From the NCBI RefSeq assembly GCF_030848805.1, contig NC_092361.1, positions 9,939,928 to 10,003,927 on the forward strand: a stretch of 64,000 bases of DNA. Reading direction: 5' to 3'. The translations under genes were made by a program, and so were the position numbers. Origin of the DNA: Temnothorax longispinosus. Lineage: Eukaryota > Arthropoda > Insecta > Hymenoptera > Formicidae. Below the pieces are notes generated by a model that made no database searches, was not told the DNA's origin, and was given only the letters and a program-made list of their open reading frames with translations. This document shows positions 21,036-33,512 of the stretch, in pieces; within the stretch, counting starts at the first letter, position 1, and every line of letters begins with the position of its first letter.

Positions 21036-22304
21036 ATGGCGGATCATTCGGATCCCGTGACGAAGCAGGATAACCCGCGAGCTCTCGAAGACAATGCTAC
21101 CAGAAAGTCGTGTAAAAGAATGAGAACTGGTGTCTCGGAACAACAATTCGAAACGGCTGTAAAGCATTTGTTGGAAGAGGACTCGACAATGGATCTTGAG
21201 GAACGCACAACGATCCAACGCGGGATTACACTGCCGAGGGACAAAGGGGCGAAGTTCAGATAAGTGACAAGCCCCGTTAGATAAAGTATTTGATAATGAT
21301 GACATGGAAATAGAGGAGAGTAACATAGTTAATAAGCCTGACGCCCGCGCACGCGAACTTTTAATAAAAAAAGCTGCCGTGGTAGATAACTCTAGGATAA
21401 ATGACGATTCTCTATCTGCGCATAGCTTCGTTAACAACAACGGGAGTGCCACCGACTCCCGTTCACGTGATCTACAGGTGATCAGTGATATTGGAGAGGT
21501 CAAAGAAATATACACTGTTTGTAACGGTAATCTAAGAGAATGTACACAGCAACAGACACGTCCTCTGATCACTAAATACGACAGCAGCTTTCCGGTAATG
21601 CGAAGATAACTATAAATTACCCCCTAATCAAACTACTGCGAGGAAGGGGAAAAATTTAATCAAAATATGGATGTGCTTAACGAACTACCGAATTCGTCCG
21701 TGCAATGTAGAAATGCTGAATCACTTCACAGCTGAAGCGGAATTTCCCGACTATTTGGAGGCCAATCTGGCCTGGAGGTTATAGAAAAAATTCCAAACAA
21801 ACTTAAAGCTTTCGTAGAACATCGCTCCATGATCAGGAGAGGAGTTATTGCGGACTGGCCTTCAACCATCAAAGACCTATGGTCGGTAATCCAGGACAAG
21901 TCCGGTATCATTGGTATGGAACGGATGTACCGACGTAAATGGGATAACACGCTAAAGAAAACTACTTATCAGAAACAGATATATATAATGTGACGTTCAA
22001 AGGAGTGGGTATCAGAGATCTAAAGATATTTACGAATAATGTTGGTTTGAAGGTTAGAGCGTTTGTCCCGCAGACCAGGCAGTGCTACAATTGCTACAGG
22101 TTTGGTCATACAAAGATATCTTGCAAAAGCGAAGCGTTTTGTGTTGTATGCGGAGATAAGGCTCACGGTCAGTGCGAGGAGTCTGTTAAGTGCCGCAATT
22201 GTGGTGGCCCGCATAAATCTACATTTAAAAAATGCCGGTATTCGAGAAGAACGTACAAATTAATATTGAAATGGCTCGTAGAAATATTTCTTTTTCAGTG
22301 CTAG
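21036..22304 (+). pseudogene. I-clade LINE ORF1 (nucleic-acid-binding, CCHC knuckles), frameshifted
   Basis: ORF1 of an I-type non-LTR retrotransposon; the protein binds element RNA. ATG at 21036 opens MADHSDPVTKQDNPRALED; stops and shifts at about 21263, 21609 and 21740-21990 break it. Pieces read MEIEESNIVNKPDARARELL and later FKGVGIRDLKIFTNNVGLK. The C-terminal part has the CCHC zinc-knuckle array: CYNCYRFGHTKISC, CVVCGDKAHGQC and CRNCGGPHKSTFKKC. At least four lesions make it non-functional. It precedes an ORF2 with endonuclease, RT and RNase H, the usual order. Confidence 0.82.
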
Positions 22305-22879
22305 ACGTATTGTAGAAGGGGGTGATCGTCCCAAGCCTCGACGGAGTCCTCGAGAGATGCGGATGTCTGGCCGAGTTTGCCGCCTACGAAGACGGCTTCG
22401 TACGCTAGTGTCACGCGTACCCGCGAGTAATACTGGACAGGGCTTGCGACGCTCTGCGGAGGTCCCTCAGCCCCGACGTGTGGAGTCAGTTAGGCGATCG
22501 ACGGGTCCTGCCCGTGGGAGTCCTCGGACGGTTCTAGTCAAGATTATTACAAGCGTTTTGATTTACGCTCAGAGAAATCAACAAGAACAAACAAGGTATC
22601 ATGTTCACCTCGGCCAGGAACGGTACCTCCTGGCGAGCTGCGATGGGTCCCGGGCGTCGGGGGGAGAATTCGCCGGCGGGACATTCGCCACAGGTGCCGC
22701 AGGATTTTATTAATGGAATAAGGGAAATGTGGCCTCTTCTGCTACAGTTGTCAAACAATTCGGACTTCCGCGCATTGATGGACCGCATTGGCGATAGGGG
22801 TAAGCCTTGCAGAATGAAACTTTAGTATAAGGGGAAATAAATGAATCAGCTGACCGGTCGGATCTATTGGAGAACGAGA

Positions 22880-25800
22880 GGGCTAAGCCTCCTCATCCGA
22901 TTATAGCGTTCAATCTCCTATTGTGGAATTGTCGTGGTTTTGGTACCAGTAAAAATGAATTATCTAAGCGCGTTGTGGATTTTGACATCGTGATCCTGAC
23001 TGAAACTAGATGTACGGAGAATAAGAAAATTAATTTTTTCAGGTTTTGACACCGTACAGAGCAAAAATCTGCTAAATAGTGGCGGCGTATCGATCTTGTT
23101 CGAAGGAGTATTGAGTTCGAGGTTTTACCGGCTTTGAGTGATGCACCCGTCGGATACGACTGTATTGGCGTTAAGACCAAAATTTGGATAGCAATTGTAA
23201 TATTATGGCGGTGTATAGACACCCCCGCGACCCCATCACATCACCTGATATCAGATTGGTGGCCGGACAGGTACCTAGCTCTGCGAATTCGATTGTGTTG
23301 GGTGATTTAATGCCCACAATTCTGCCTGAAATTGCGAGCTCACTTCCCAGGACGGCGAGATTCTTCACGACACAATGCTAGATAGGGTTTTATTTGCGTA
23401 AATACTGATACAAAATCCAGAGCTGGCCGACGAAATCAACGAGACTCAAATATTGACCTGGCTTTTGGCACAATTGGTATGTTGGATAAGATTGATTATA
23501 ATCAGCTGGGAGGACCCATGGGACAGTGGATCACTACCCGATAGTCTTCACTATGGATGGAGACACCCTCCGTATAGAAAAGCCTCGAATAGAATCTCGA
23601 CAAAAAAAACTGATTGGTCCCGATTCCATTTACTCGTCGATGGTGCAATCAAGGCAGACCTCCTACCAATGTCGGCTCCTTCTCCGAGGACACTGGTGCC
23701 TATTACGAGAAGTTTATTGATATACTTAGATCATCGGTGAACCTTGCATCTGGCAGAACTAAGGAATTAAACCCTCCCGAGGTCGATAAGGCAAAAAACG
23801 TAAAATACAACACAAATGGTGGGATGCGGAGTGCGACGAAGCTATACGTAATAGGAAAGAGACGTTCAGTAATTTCAAACGATGCAAGTCCATTAATTCT
23901 TGGGTCAGGTACAAGCGAGCATGTGCCATAGCTAGGAGAACGTTTGCCTTCAAAAAGAAGAAATGTTTTGAAGATTTCTGTGCAGGTATTAACCGTTCAC
24001 CAGCATAAGCTACGTCTGGAATACCATCAGGATTTTAAAAAATGCAAGAAACCGAGTCCGATGGAATTGTTGGCATACTAAGAACAGAGAAGAGGAAATT
24101 AAAAAATCCATTGATAAACTTGCTCCCCCATATGTGGGGGCGGATCCATCATTTCCAATGATCTGCGTAGGACGATTCGCCTCTGAGCTCGCCGTTCCCG
24201 ATCTGAATTGGATAGGGCTATTACAATGATCAAAAAGATTCTGCTCCGGGTCTTGATGGCATCGAATATAAAATGATCAAGGAGCTTCCCGCAGTCGTGC
24301 GCTTTCTGTTTGTTGGAATTGTTAACTGCATATGGCTCTCAGACTTTCTCCCGGAGGAATGGCTTCATTATCAGGTGGTCTTTATAGACAAGCCCGGCAA
24401 AGAGAAGGTCCGCCCGATTTCTCTGTCTTCCTGCGTGGGTAAGATATGCGAACGCATGATCAATGAGCGACTAACTTGGTGGGCGGAGAACGAAAACAAG
24501 TTTAGTCAATCGCAAAATGGCTTCCGCAGGGGAAAGTCCTGTGCGGATAACCTTGTCAAAGTGGTGTCAGATATCCGAGCTTCACTGTGTATGGGTGAGT
24601 ACACGCTTGCTGCGTTTCTTGACGTTTCATCGGCTTATGATAACGTCGATTTCCGCATCATGATTGAGACTCTGATTGCGTCTGATTGTCCCGCGGGTAT
24701 CGTCAAATTTATATGTAAATGGCTATATCGGAGACTAGTTCGCTTTATTGTCAATTCACAGGAATTCAAGGAACGACTAGTATATGTGGGACTCCCGCAG
24801 GGCGCGGTTCTCAGTCCGATATTGTACTCTCTCTACACTAAAAGGATCTGCTCTGACCTTCCGGAGGGCGTGAACTCGTGCGAATTTGCCGATGACATCG
24901 GCCTGTATGTGTGCGGTCCTAATAGACACCGTAATCGGGAGCTTTTGCAACGGGCGGTTAACTTGGTTGCCGAGAGATTGCGATCCATTGGCCTTGATCT
25001 GGAGCCCCAGAAAACAGTTCTGGTCGAATACAACAAATATGGTCTACATGATAAAACCCAGAGCATTACTATTCAGGGCTGCGAGGTGTTCAACAGCGAG
25101 GAGTCAAAATTCTTGGGCATATGGATCGACAACGGACTTAGATTCGCCCACCAAATCCGAGAGGTAAGGGCCAAGGTCGATAGAGCTAATGCGGTCGTCC
25201 ATATTTGTGCAGGATTTCGAAGGGCATGGAGGTTAATACAGCATTGATGCTGTATAAGAGTCTTGTTCGCTCGGTTACGGACTACGGCAGCTTTGTATAT
25301 CACTCGAGGGATGCCAGCTCTAAACTAAAGCTCGAAAGGACCCAATATAAGGGCATCAGGACGGCCCTTGGATATCGCAATAGCACCCCGAACAACGTTA
25401 TCATTGCTGAGGCCAAAGTTAGATTGCTCGAGGATCGAGCTGAAATGCTGGCTAGGAATTTTATATACTAGGTGCGCAACTAAGTTTCCGGTTTTTTTTT
25501 ATCAATAAATACAAAAAAATGGTTTATTCAAAGTATCGTCCCTCGCTAGCTATACATTTTCGCCATCTCTCTGGCAATACATGAATACCGCGACGATAAA
25601 ACGACGCGTCTTTGGACCGAAAACCATTTATCCAACCAATTTTGCACTTCTTCGAAATTGGTCAAGTGTAGCCCAGCCAAGTCATGCGCCATCGACCGGA
25701 ACAAGTGCTAATCGGAAGGCGCCAGGTCTGGCGAATACGGCGGGTGCGGTAGCAGATCCCATTTCAGCGTTTTGATGGTGTCCTGGACGCAAATGCTGTT

Positions 25801-27072
25801 TATTTGGCACAAAACTCGACATCTCCGTTGTTAGAAAAAATATTTTTGCGTTGCGATATGTGTTGGTATAACGACTGGTTATTGTTAACAGATGTCCAGC
25901 TATAACTTCAGACAACTTCAAACATGTAAGTCGAATACATGTGTTATTGGTGCCATTTATGTGTGAAACCCGGAAACTTAGTTGCGCACCTAATATAAAG
26001 CCATTGCTCATAACATGGATGGATTATGCGAAAGAATGCAGAAGGCCTACGATAATGAGATTCGAATACGTTTTCGCCAACCGACATACACGATATCCTT
26101 ATTGTCTAGGACATGGAAGAAGTGCGCTTCCGCCAAGCCTCTTATAGGCCCCTCGAGAAAACATGAAGTTTTTCATGGTGAGTATGAGGCGCATACGTTT
26201 GTTCCAACGGTTGACTGCTCTTTCGGACTGACCAAAAAATCAGACAGGAATTATACTGACGAACAGATGATCAAAGACATCATTACGAAATACCAATTAA
26301 ATAGTGATGCGGAGATTATTTTTACGGACGGTTCATATAATCCAGACTGGCCCTCCACTGGGGCAAGTATTGTTATAGAAGGACAGGACACTGCATATAA
26401 GATCAGCCTTCCTAAAGTATGTTCGTCATACACAGTCGAGATTTTCGCTATTAACGCTTCGCTAAAGCTTATGAGAGCCTCACGGGAAACCAGAAACAAT
26501 CACATAATCATCATGTCAGATTGCAGATCGGCCCTTGCAGCTATTCAAAACAACCTATTAACAGTACACAAGAGCAAATACGCGGTTGAGACTAGACTGC
26601 TTATCTACTCACTGGAGAGGGAGTTGGACACGAGGATCGTTTGATATGGATTCCCTCCCATATTGGAATCGCCGGGAATAATTGGCGGACGAACTAGCCA
26701 AGGAGGCGGCACAGGAGCCTCCAGACATGAACATTGAGGTCCCAATCGAGGACCTGATGGCGATAGCTAGAGAGGAGGACCTGGCTCGCCACGCAGGCCT
26801 CTATTAAACGGGACTCTACGTACAAGGGAATATTTTATTTCACGAAGTTCTACGACGAGAAGGCTCGTAAGCCGTGGTTTAGCAGAATCAATGCTGAAAG
26901 ATATTTTGTGACCCTCATCAACAGGATCAGAGCGAACCATTACAATTTGGGTTCATCGCTGTTTAGGAAGAATTATGTTGACTCCCAGCGTTGTGAGTGC
27001 GGATATGAATGCGAGGACTTGAGACATGTCCTTCTACAGTGTCACAAGTACGACGATCTTAGGATCAATTAG
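22880..27072 (+). pseudogene. I-clade LINE ORF2: endonuclease, RT, RNase H; broken and split by mariner
   Basis: Endonuclease starts FNLLLWNCRGFGTSKNEL and VILTETRC near 22908-23010, then decays through many frameshifts to about 24000. RT is open from 24273 to 25247: VRPISLSSCVGKICERMI, NGFRRGKSCADNLVKVV, AAFLDVSSAYDNV (catalytic Asp), VGLPQGAVLSPILYSLY and CEFADDIGLYVC (catalytic Asp pair). A shifted frame continues to 25471, where a mariner remnant is inserted, and resumes at 25993 in a clean frame. RNase H reads IIFTDGSYNPDWP, TVEIFAINASLKL and MSDCRSALAAI near 26318-26540. A final zinc motif CECGYECEDLRHVLLQC lies near 26998-27050. The order EN-RT-RNase H places it in the I clade. Multiple stops show a dead copy. 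Confidence 0.87.
25471..25990 (-). mobile_element. internally deleted mariner element, 520 bp
   Basis: TIRs GGTGCGCAACTAAGTTTCCG and its complement are flanked by TA at 25469-25470 and 25991-25992, as for Tc1/mariner. On the minus strand the first codons (MSSFVPNKQHLR) join directly to the C-terminal part of a mariner transposase: PYSPDLAPSD at the third catalytic Asp, with one stop after it, then HLTNFEEVQNWLDKWF. Everything between is deleted, including the first two catalytic residues. Confidence 0.93.
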
Positions 27073-27699
27073 ATGAAGACCTTAGAGCCGCGGGTTATCT
27101 TGCGGAAATTGACGTATACAGACTTATTAAAAATAAAATTGAAATCTGCTTTATTTGATTTTAAGTTCCTTAAGAGGATCCTGCAGCCATATGATTTACC
27201 GACATTATCGTTTTTCGATGGATCTTTTAATTGGCTTTACAGAATTGCAAGTTTTGGTCTAGAATTAAAGTACGCACAAAAATCTAGGGCAGAAAACGCG
27301 ATTTTATATCAAAAACACCAAAAAATTAAAATGTTACTTAATTTGGGCACATACAGCTGTCACCTGACGACAATATTTACTTAAAACAAAAATTCTGCAG
27401 TTTATATATACATAATGTTATCATCTGCCCTTGGGAAAACATGTAGGAATAATATCGTGCAAGTAGAAGTAAGATTCAATGCGTACAAAAAAAGATCCAT
27501 CAAAAATTATTTTAGTAATGCAAATACGGATGCAGAATGACAAGAAGAGCAGCAACAGTAGTTGCCGGATCTTGCGTAAGATGGCGAGCAATCGAAAAAA
27601 GGACAGATGTCATTTCGTTAGATAAAGACAGATATAGGGAAAACAAAATTAGAAAGGTTGACATTATCGACATCGAGGAAGTTCGCCAGTCACTGCAGT
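27073..27699. other. I-element 3' UTR and short flank
   Basis: The LINE reading frame fades after 27072 in AT-rich sequence. I could not define its 3' end or tail. No gene seen to the Harbinger end at 27700. Confidence 0.4.
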
Positions 27700-28490
27700 A
27701 GCGGGATTCTCTAACGTGCTATCGACAATTGTCGCTATCGTTAACTGTACTTATCGACAATTTTCGTTATGGGTTATTCTGTATCGAGCAGTTATCGACA
27801 TCTCTCGTTAAGTCGAATCGTTAAGTATCGAAAATTGTCGCTATCGGTCGCTATGTTAACGATGGGTCTTGGAAGTCTCGTTAAATGCTTAGCGATATTT
27901 TACATTCGTAATAATATATTATATTATTTGAATTACAATGTTCTGGCTATTTCAGCATATTTAACAAGGTAAGAGATAAATCAAATGAATATAATATTTC
28001 TAATACACGTTATAACATTTAAAAAACCGTTATATTGTTATGCGGCTTCCGTAACCAAGGATAACCTCAAACTTGTAGGCAGAATAGTTAAATGATAAAA
28101 ATTATCTGATATAACAAATATTACATATATTACATAAATTAAATATGGAAATACTTTTAACTAAATATATACATATACATATACACAATACATAATTTTT
28201 TCTTGTGTCTATGTATTCTCAAAGTTTATAAATTAAAATCTGAAGTATCCTGCATATTTGCAACGCGTTTCAATATTACAAATACATTGAACAGTAAAAT
28301 ATATATTTACAATAATTTATAACAACTTGTTTATGTTAAAATGATTATCGTATAATCATGCGGTGGGAATATAAAGTGAAAAAAATCATTTCAGTATCAC
28401 TTTTTCTACTGTTTTTTTTTTACTTTATATTCGTACTGCTGACTTATAGATAACAGGGTTAAATAATATGAATAAATAAATTATTTTAGA

Positions 28491-29790
28491 ATGGCTGATG
28501 CTTGTCTTGCCGCAGACATACTAAACTTAGAATATTGTATCCAACGCCGCGAGCGAAGAGTAAATCGACAGGTATTACGAGAAATAGAACAACCATTCGA
28601 TTTGACTGATGTTGAATTCAGGGAATTGTACCGTTTAACTCCGGAATTGTTAAATGATCTCATTGATGTACTTGCACCTCATTTGATGCACACAAGAATT
28701 ACTGGACTATCTGTTGAAAAACAAGTAATGTGTCTTTCCACTTAACACGAAGTCATAATCAAAGTTGCTTATTTCTAATTTATATGTCACATAGGTACTG
28801 TCTGCAATAAGATTGTACGCGACTGGATGCTATCAACGTCCAGTAGGTGAACAATGGGGTATTTCAATGAGTCAACCATCGATCAGTAGATGTATTCATC
28901 GAGTTACAGACGCGATAAATGAAAATATTTTTCGTCAATGGGTGCAGTTTCCCATGACTCCAGAAGCCAGATGGTTTGCAAGAGAGCAGTTTCAGAATGC
29001 TCCTCAACCATTTGAAGGAGCTATCGGAGCAATAGATTGCACCCACGTGGCAATTCTTGCTCCTAGGGAACACGAAGAAGCCTATGTGAATCACAATGGA
29101 TTACCATTCAATAAACGTCCAATGGTACTAATTGAAATTATTTATCAATTATTGCGTTATAATTATTATAATATAATGTGTATTACTTTATTAAGATATG
29201 CGACCCGACTCTCAAGATCCTGAACGTGAATGCAAGATTTCCGGGAGCCAGACATGACGCTTATATTTGGAGTTCCTCTGCTGCGCGTGGTGTTATGGAA
29301 CGTGCATATAATCGCGGCGAAAGAAGAACGTATCTCATTGGTACGATTTTTTTATATTATCACTGTATTTGTTGCATATTTGAAACGTTTACCGCAAAAG
29401 TAGCCTAGCTGCCAAAATTCAGCAATTTGGTTTCCTATTTTAAAGCGTTAATGGTTTCATAATTTATAAGTTAATAACTTATGAAACCATTAACGCTTTA
29501 AAATAGGAAAAACTGCCGAATTTTGGCAGTTTGGTCACTTTTGCGGTAAGCGCCTCATTTTAGACATGTTTTTTTTTACAGGTGACTCAGGATATCCATT
29601 AGAACCCTGGCTGTTAACTCCTTTACCTCATGAGCCTGAAGAAACTCCACGATTTTTTCTACAATGAGGCATTATGCAGTGCAAGAAATTGCGTGGAACG
29701 ATTGTTTGGAGTTCTTAAAAGCACGTGGAGATGCCTTTCCAAGCACAGGGTCTTACAGTATGAGCCTGGCTTTGCAGGAAGAAATTAAGT
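28491..29790 (+). pseudogene. Harbinger transposase (HARBI1/DDE_Tnp_4-like), one frameshift
   Basis: Predicted exons 28491-28724, 28795-29124, 29196-29340 and 29582-29790; each junction has GT...AG and restores the frame. Exon 1 begins MADACLAADILNLEY with an FDLTDVEFRELYRL helix region. Exon 2 has SQPSISRCIHRV (helix-turn-helix-like) and GAIGAIDCTHVAI with the first catalytic Asp (29035). Exon 3 has NVNARFPGARHDAYIW with the second Asp (29256). Exon 4 has GDSGYPLEPWLLTPL and NCVERLFGVLKSTWR with the catalytic Glu (29696). A one-base frameshift near 29660, before YNEALCSARN, disables it. It would cut the element ends together with the Myb-like partner. Intron 3 carries a foldback MITE. Confidence 0.85.
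29391..29547. mobile_element. foldback MITE in Harbinger intron 3
   Basis: Arms 29391-29464 and 29478-29547 pair almost throughout (ACCGCAAAAGT ends; TTTAAAGCGTTAATGG within). It is about 157 bp and non-coding. Confidence 0.85.
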
Positions 29791-30142
29791 AATACTTATT
29801 AGATAATAATCGTATGACTTTCATAATTTATAACAAATTAGGACATTTCTTACTTCTTAGTGAATATAGCTTGGCAATGAATTATCCAATACTTGTATTA
29901 CTTTCTCCATTACTCGTATCCTATCCGCTTCGTTCACAGCCTGTACATCTGCATATTTGCTAACTTTGTAGTAGCTTTGGCCATTTCTGCCATAGCAAGA
30001 GCATTTGTCGTAGCTGCTTCTGCATGAGCTTTCGAGGCCTCGGCAAGTATCTGCACAATATTTTAGGAGGTGACAATATACAATTATGTACGTACGACTT
30101 CGAAAAATTTTATTAATTCCGATTTTCGAGATTTTTCTTTTA

Positions 30143-30372
30143 GGACCATTCTGCAATACGTCGCAAACGCCTCGTTGTCAGTCACGAAGGATGACAACTG
30201 CTAGTTGAAAAGACAAGTACTCTTTCTGCTTGGCAAGGGATTGCCACAAACGAGAGTTGGCTCTTTTAATTTTATAATAACAGCAACTGGCAATCGGCAA
30301 CCGGAAATAACACTTTTCAACAGTTGCCATCATTCGTAATTGGGGCGTTTGCGACGTATTGTAGAATGGTCC
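30143..30372. mobile_element. MITE with TTA duplication in the Myb-like gene
   Basis: TIR about 60 bp starting GGACCATTCTGCAATACGTC, with TTA at 30140-30142 and 30373-30375, the usual duplication for PIF/Harbinger MITEs. It has no coding capacity. Confidence 0.9.
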
Positions 30373-31151
30373 TTACCATCATAGCATCGGCTTGCTTCTG
30401 AGCAATGTATTCAAATTGCTCTCTCGATGAATGAAACTGCTCAGTAGAATTTCGTACACGATTTACTGCAATTTTATATAAAAAAACATTATTATTAACA
30501 TAAATAATTAAAACACGTAATAAAAAAAGGCATCTTATAACGTTATTGTACAAAAATTGAAAACTATTAATTTTTTTAATTTTCGTACAATACTATTATA
30601 TAATATTATTTATGTCTTTATTACATCTTCTTGAAAACACAGATGAACCGATGTTACGAGTAGTACTTGGTAGATCCGATGACTTGGAAGCAGAAAGTAT
30701 GCATGGAGTCTTTCTCTTCGTCTGTTTCTTCAAGTATGAGGAAGCGATAGCAGTTTTTCAGAGTCTGTTGAATTTCTGGATCAGCATCAATAACATTGGG
30801 AGATTTTGTTGCACGAGGATGTTATCGTTGTCGGATGCATTTCCATCATCAAGTACAACATCGTCAATCGTAGCGATGTCGATGCCAATGTTAGTATCTA
30901 AAGGAATAACTGTAAATAAATAATATATTACAATTAATATAAATAAGTATATTTAGATTAAGGGCCACTATATAATGTATTAAATATTAATTAATCCACT
31001 TTTTTATAAAAACAAAGTAATAATTAAAATAGTTTACAGTACTAATGTGATAATCAACCTAAATTAGAAAGAATATATATATATATATGCTTTTTTAAAA
31101 TAATTTCAGGTTCTAAAGATAATGACATAATGATCCATTGATACTTAGATC

Positions 31152-31280
31152 GGGTCTACAATTTGGTCGTTAGTCGTGAGTCGTAAGAAACTGACCAACC
31201 ACAGTCGAATTTGAGAAGAATAATCAACTGTGACTGGTCAATTTCTTACGACTCACGACTTACGACACCTATTATAGACC
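31152..31280. mobile_element. foldback MITE
   Basis: Arms 31152-31208 and 31224-31280 pair (GGTCTACAATTTGGTCGTTA against the complement of its right end), with a core ACTGTGACTGGTCAATTT shared with the MITEs at 32171 and 58437. Confidence 0.85.
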
Positions 31281-31895
31281 AGACTTTAAGCTGCTTGTTA
31301 AGTCTTCGGAAATTTCTTGGACTAGGATATAATTGATAATTGTTTTTAAATCAAAACAATTACAATGATTTATGTAATAATTTATGAAGTGTTAAATATA
31401 TTTATTTTTGTCGAATATAAAAATAGAGTCTTTCTCTTTCATATTTATTTTTAATTTATTATTAATTTATTCTCTTTTAATACTAATAAAAATGACTACC
31501 TATATCTCCGTTCGACGTTTTCGGGCCCTTTTGCAAATTTTCTTGCAGAAGAGTATTGCGAACTTGTGGGATGTCCTCCAATATTAACAAATTTCCACGG
31601 ATTAGCTCATTTTGTATAGACTATATAAACATGGAAAAAAGGCATATTATGTAGTAAGCAATTATATACTTTATATTATATGTAGGTAGATATATTTTTT
31701 TCAATAGTTCAAATCTCATTGCTATTGTCAGACAAATTGTTGAAATTGTTATTAATTATGAATGCTCCATATATAATGATTCTACAATGAATATTTACAA
31801 AACATATACAGTTTATATAAACGTATAAATATATTTTCGAAAAAATTAATTTTACTATTATTCGTCCCCCTCCAAACCATAAAATTTTGTCCTGT

Positions 31896-31939
31896 GTACA
31901 CACACACGCACACGCACACGCACAAGCACACGCACACGC

Positions 31940-31981
<42 letters not shown>
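31896..31981. repeat. (CA)n microsatellite
   Basis: ACACAC and ACACGC runs about 85 bp long, followed by a (TACATG)-like tract to about 32030. Open frames on both strands here are artefacts. Confidence 0.97.
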
Positions 31982-31982
<1 letters not shown>

Positions 31983-32170
31983 TATGTACATGTATACATG
32001 TATACATGCATACGTATATATGTATATGTACATACCTCCTCTTCCGGAATATTTTCAGCACAATCTTTACTTCCTTCAATATATTCTACGCCGACTATTC
32101 GAATAACCCGCAGTTCCATTTCAAGTTGTAATAAAAATTACTTCAAAATGAACAATGAAACCATTAGTCT

Positions 32171-32330
32171 TAAGGCTGGTTTATGCAGGCCGTAACCGTT
32201 GATTTAACCCATAAGTCCTAAGAAATTAGCCAATCACAGATTATTCTTTTTACATTCGACTATGATTGGTCAATTTGTTAGAGTTTACGGCTTAAATCAA
32301 TCTGTTACGGCCTACATAAACCAGCTTTTA
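32171..32330. mobile_element. foldback MITE
   Basis: Ends TAAGGCTGGTTTATGCAGGC and its near complement; internal GATTGGTCAATTTGTTA matches the core of the 31152 MITE. Confidence 0.82.
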
Positions 32331-32766
32331 CTATGTTAATTAACTCTCTAAATTAATTGCATGCTGTTTATTTATATAATACATTTTGTTATTATGTAAA
32401 TAATTTTTTTAATGCGAAATACTCGCAAATTTCTCTTTGGAATAATATAATATTATGCACGTACCACTTGCCATTGTTCAGCAGTTTTTGTAGCTCCTTC
32501 AACATTATTTAATTCTGCAGCTAGCTCTGCCCCTTTTTTTTGTGTGTCTTCTTTCCATGTAAGGAATTAAATTTCCCTTCAGCGAGGCCTTTGTTTAAAT
32601 AAAAGAAATCCACATTTTTGTATATTGGATTATTGTTGTCCGGGAACTTCGTGCTTTCTTGCTATAAAAGTATAAATATAAATTATTTGTTTTCTCTAGA
32701 GGAAAAAATAAATACTATTGGATTAGTAAAAAATTGGAACAATTAATGTACTATACTAGATTTGAA

Positions 32767-32881
32767 CCCAGTAAGCAAGAAACACCAAGAAACATTTAAC
32801 TACATTACAGCAACGTTTTAACATTAATGCAATGTAGTTGAAATGTTTCTTGACGTTTCTTGACGTTTCTTGCTTACTGGG
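32767..32881. mobile_element. short foldback MITE
   Basis: Arms start CCCAGTAAGCAAGAAAC and meet around 32825; right arm has TTTCTTGACG repeated. About 115 bp. Confidence 0.8.
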
Positions 32882-32943
32882 AATGGTTTTCCAATTACTT
32901 CCAATCGTTTTTTCGCGCGAGTTCAATTGTATGTTTTCATAAC

Positions 32944-33004
32944 CCCAGCGAGAAATGACCCGTCTATAGAGGTCTAATCGACGAGACGGGTCATTTCTCG
33001 CTGG
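32944..33004. repeat. 21-bp-arm palindrome
   Basis: CCAGCGAGAAATGACCCGTC at 32944 pairs perfectly with the complement ending CTGG at 33004, with a spacer of about 20 bp. Origin unknown; it may be a tiny MITE. Confidence 0.85.
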
Positions 33005-33512
33005 AAACGGATATATTTTATTTTCTACATAAAACATATTTCAAATAAACACTTACGTCACCCCATTTGAGCCATATTTTCAGTAAATGTGAAGAATAGT
33101 GGCCTCCTCGCCGATTAGTAATTGATAATTATCACTTTTTAACGAACTCACGACGTATTCTCACTTGTGCTCACAAGTTCCGACAATTGAATCGAGTGCG
33201 TAACAATTAGGCCATAAACTTATCTGCATGTATAAAGACATCAAAAGCTTCATTTTTGTCCGCGTTCATAAATTCTGCTGAAAGTTACTAGACTTTTACT
33301 GGCGTAAAACTGCAACGTTGCCAAGTTTACCGAATCGCTACCGAATTTTGTCGATACTTCGGTAACGAATTTTGCATCGATAAATATCGTTAAGGCTAAG
33401 TTACAGACAGTTACAGAATCATGCTGCGTCGACATCGTCGATCGCGCAAGCAATAAAAATCGATAATAAGCGATAGCGACAATCGTCGATATCACGTTAG
33501 AGAATCCCGCTA

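Larger units (their letters stand above)
29855..33110 (-). pseudogene. Harbinger Myb/SANT-like accessory gene, decayed, spliced
   Basis: A minus-strand gene converging on the transposase, read as several exons: 32464-32660 (contains GAELAAELNNVEGATKTAEQW, a Myb/SANT-like helix pattern with conserved Trp), 32036-32119 (MELRVIRIVGVEYIEG, donor GTATGT), about 31505-31618 (LEDIPQVRNTLLQENLQ), about 30604-30917 (VIPLDTNIGIDIATIDD), about 30374-30469 (STEQFHSSREQFEYIAQ, donor GTAAGG) and 29855-30053 (Ala-rich helix AEAATTNALAMAEMAK, then IRVMEKVIQVLDNSLPSYI). A first exon near 33070-33110 is possible. In PIF/Harbinger elements such a protein binds the TIRs and brings the nuclease to DNA. Frameshifts are seen in at least the SANT, 30604 and last exons. 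Exon limits are by eye. Confidence 0.55.
27700..33512. mobile_element. PIF/Harbinger DNA transposon, 5.8 kb, two convergent genes
   Basis: Ends TAGCGGGATTCTCTAACGTG at 27699-27718 and its complement at 33493-33512 form a TIR of about 45 bp with few mismatches, continuing into ATCGACAATTGTCGCTATCG. Inside are a HARBI1-like nuclease gene on + and a Myb/SANT-like gene on the minus strand, the two-gene set typical of this superfamily. The target duplication is unclear (TA or TWA could overlap the TIR). Several MITEs have inserted within it. Confidence 0.85.

Noticed and set aside
31709..32195. Open frames on both strands with Cys/Val or His/Thr runs
   Set aside because: They are translations of a (CA)n microsatellite.
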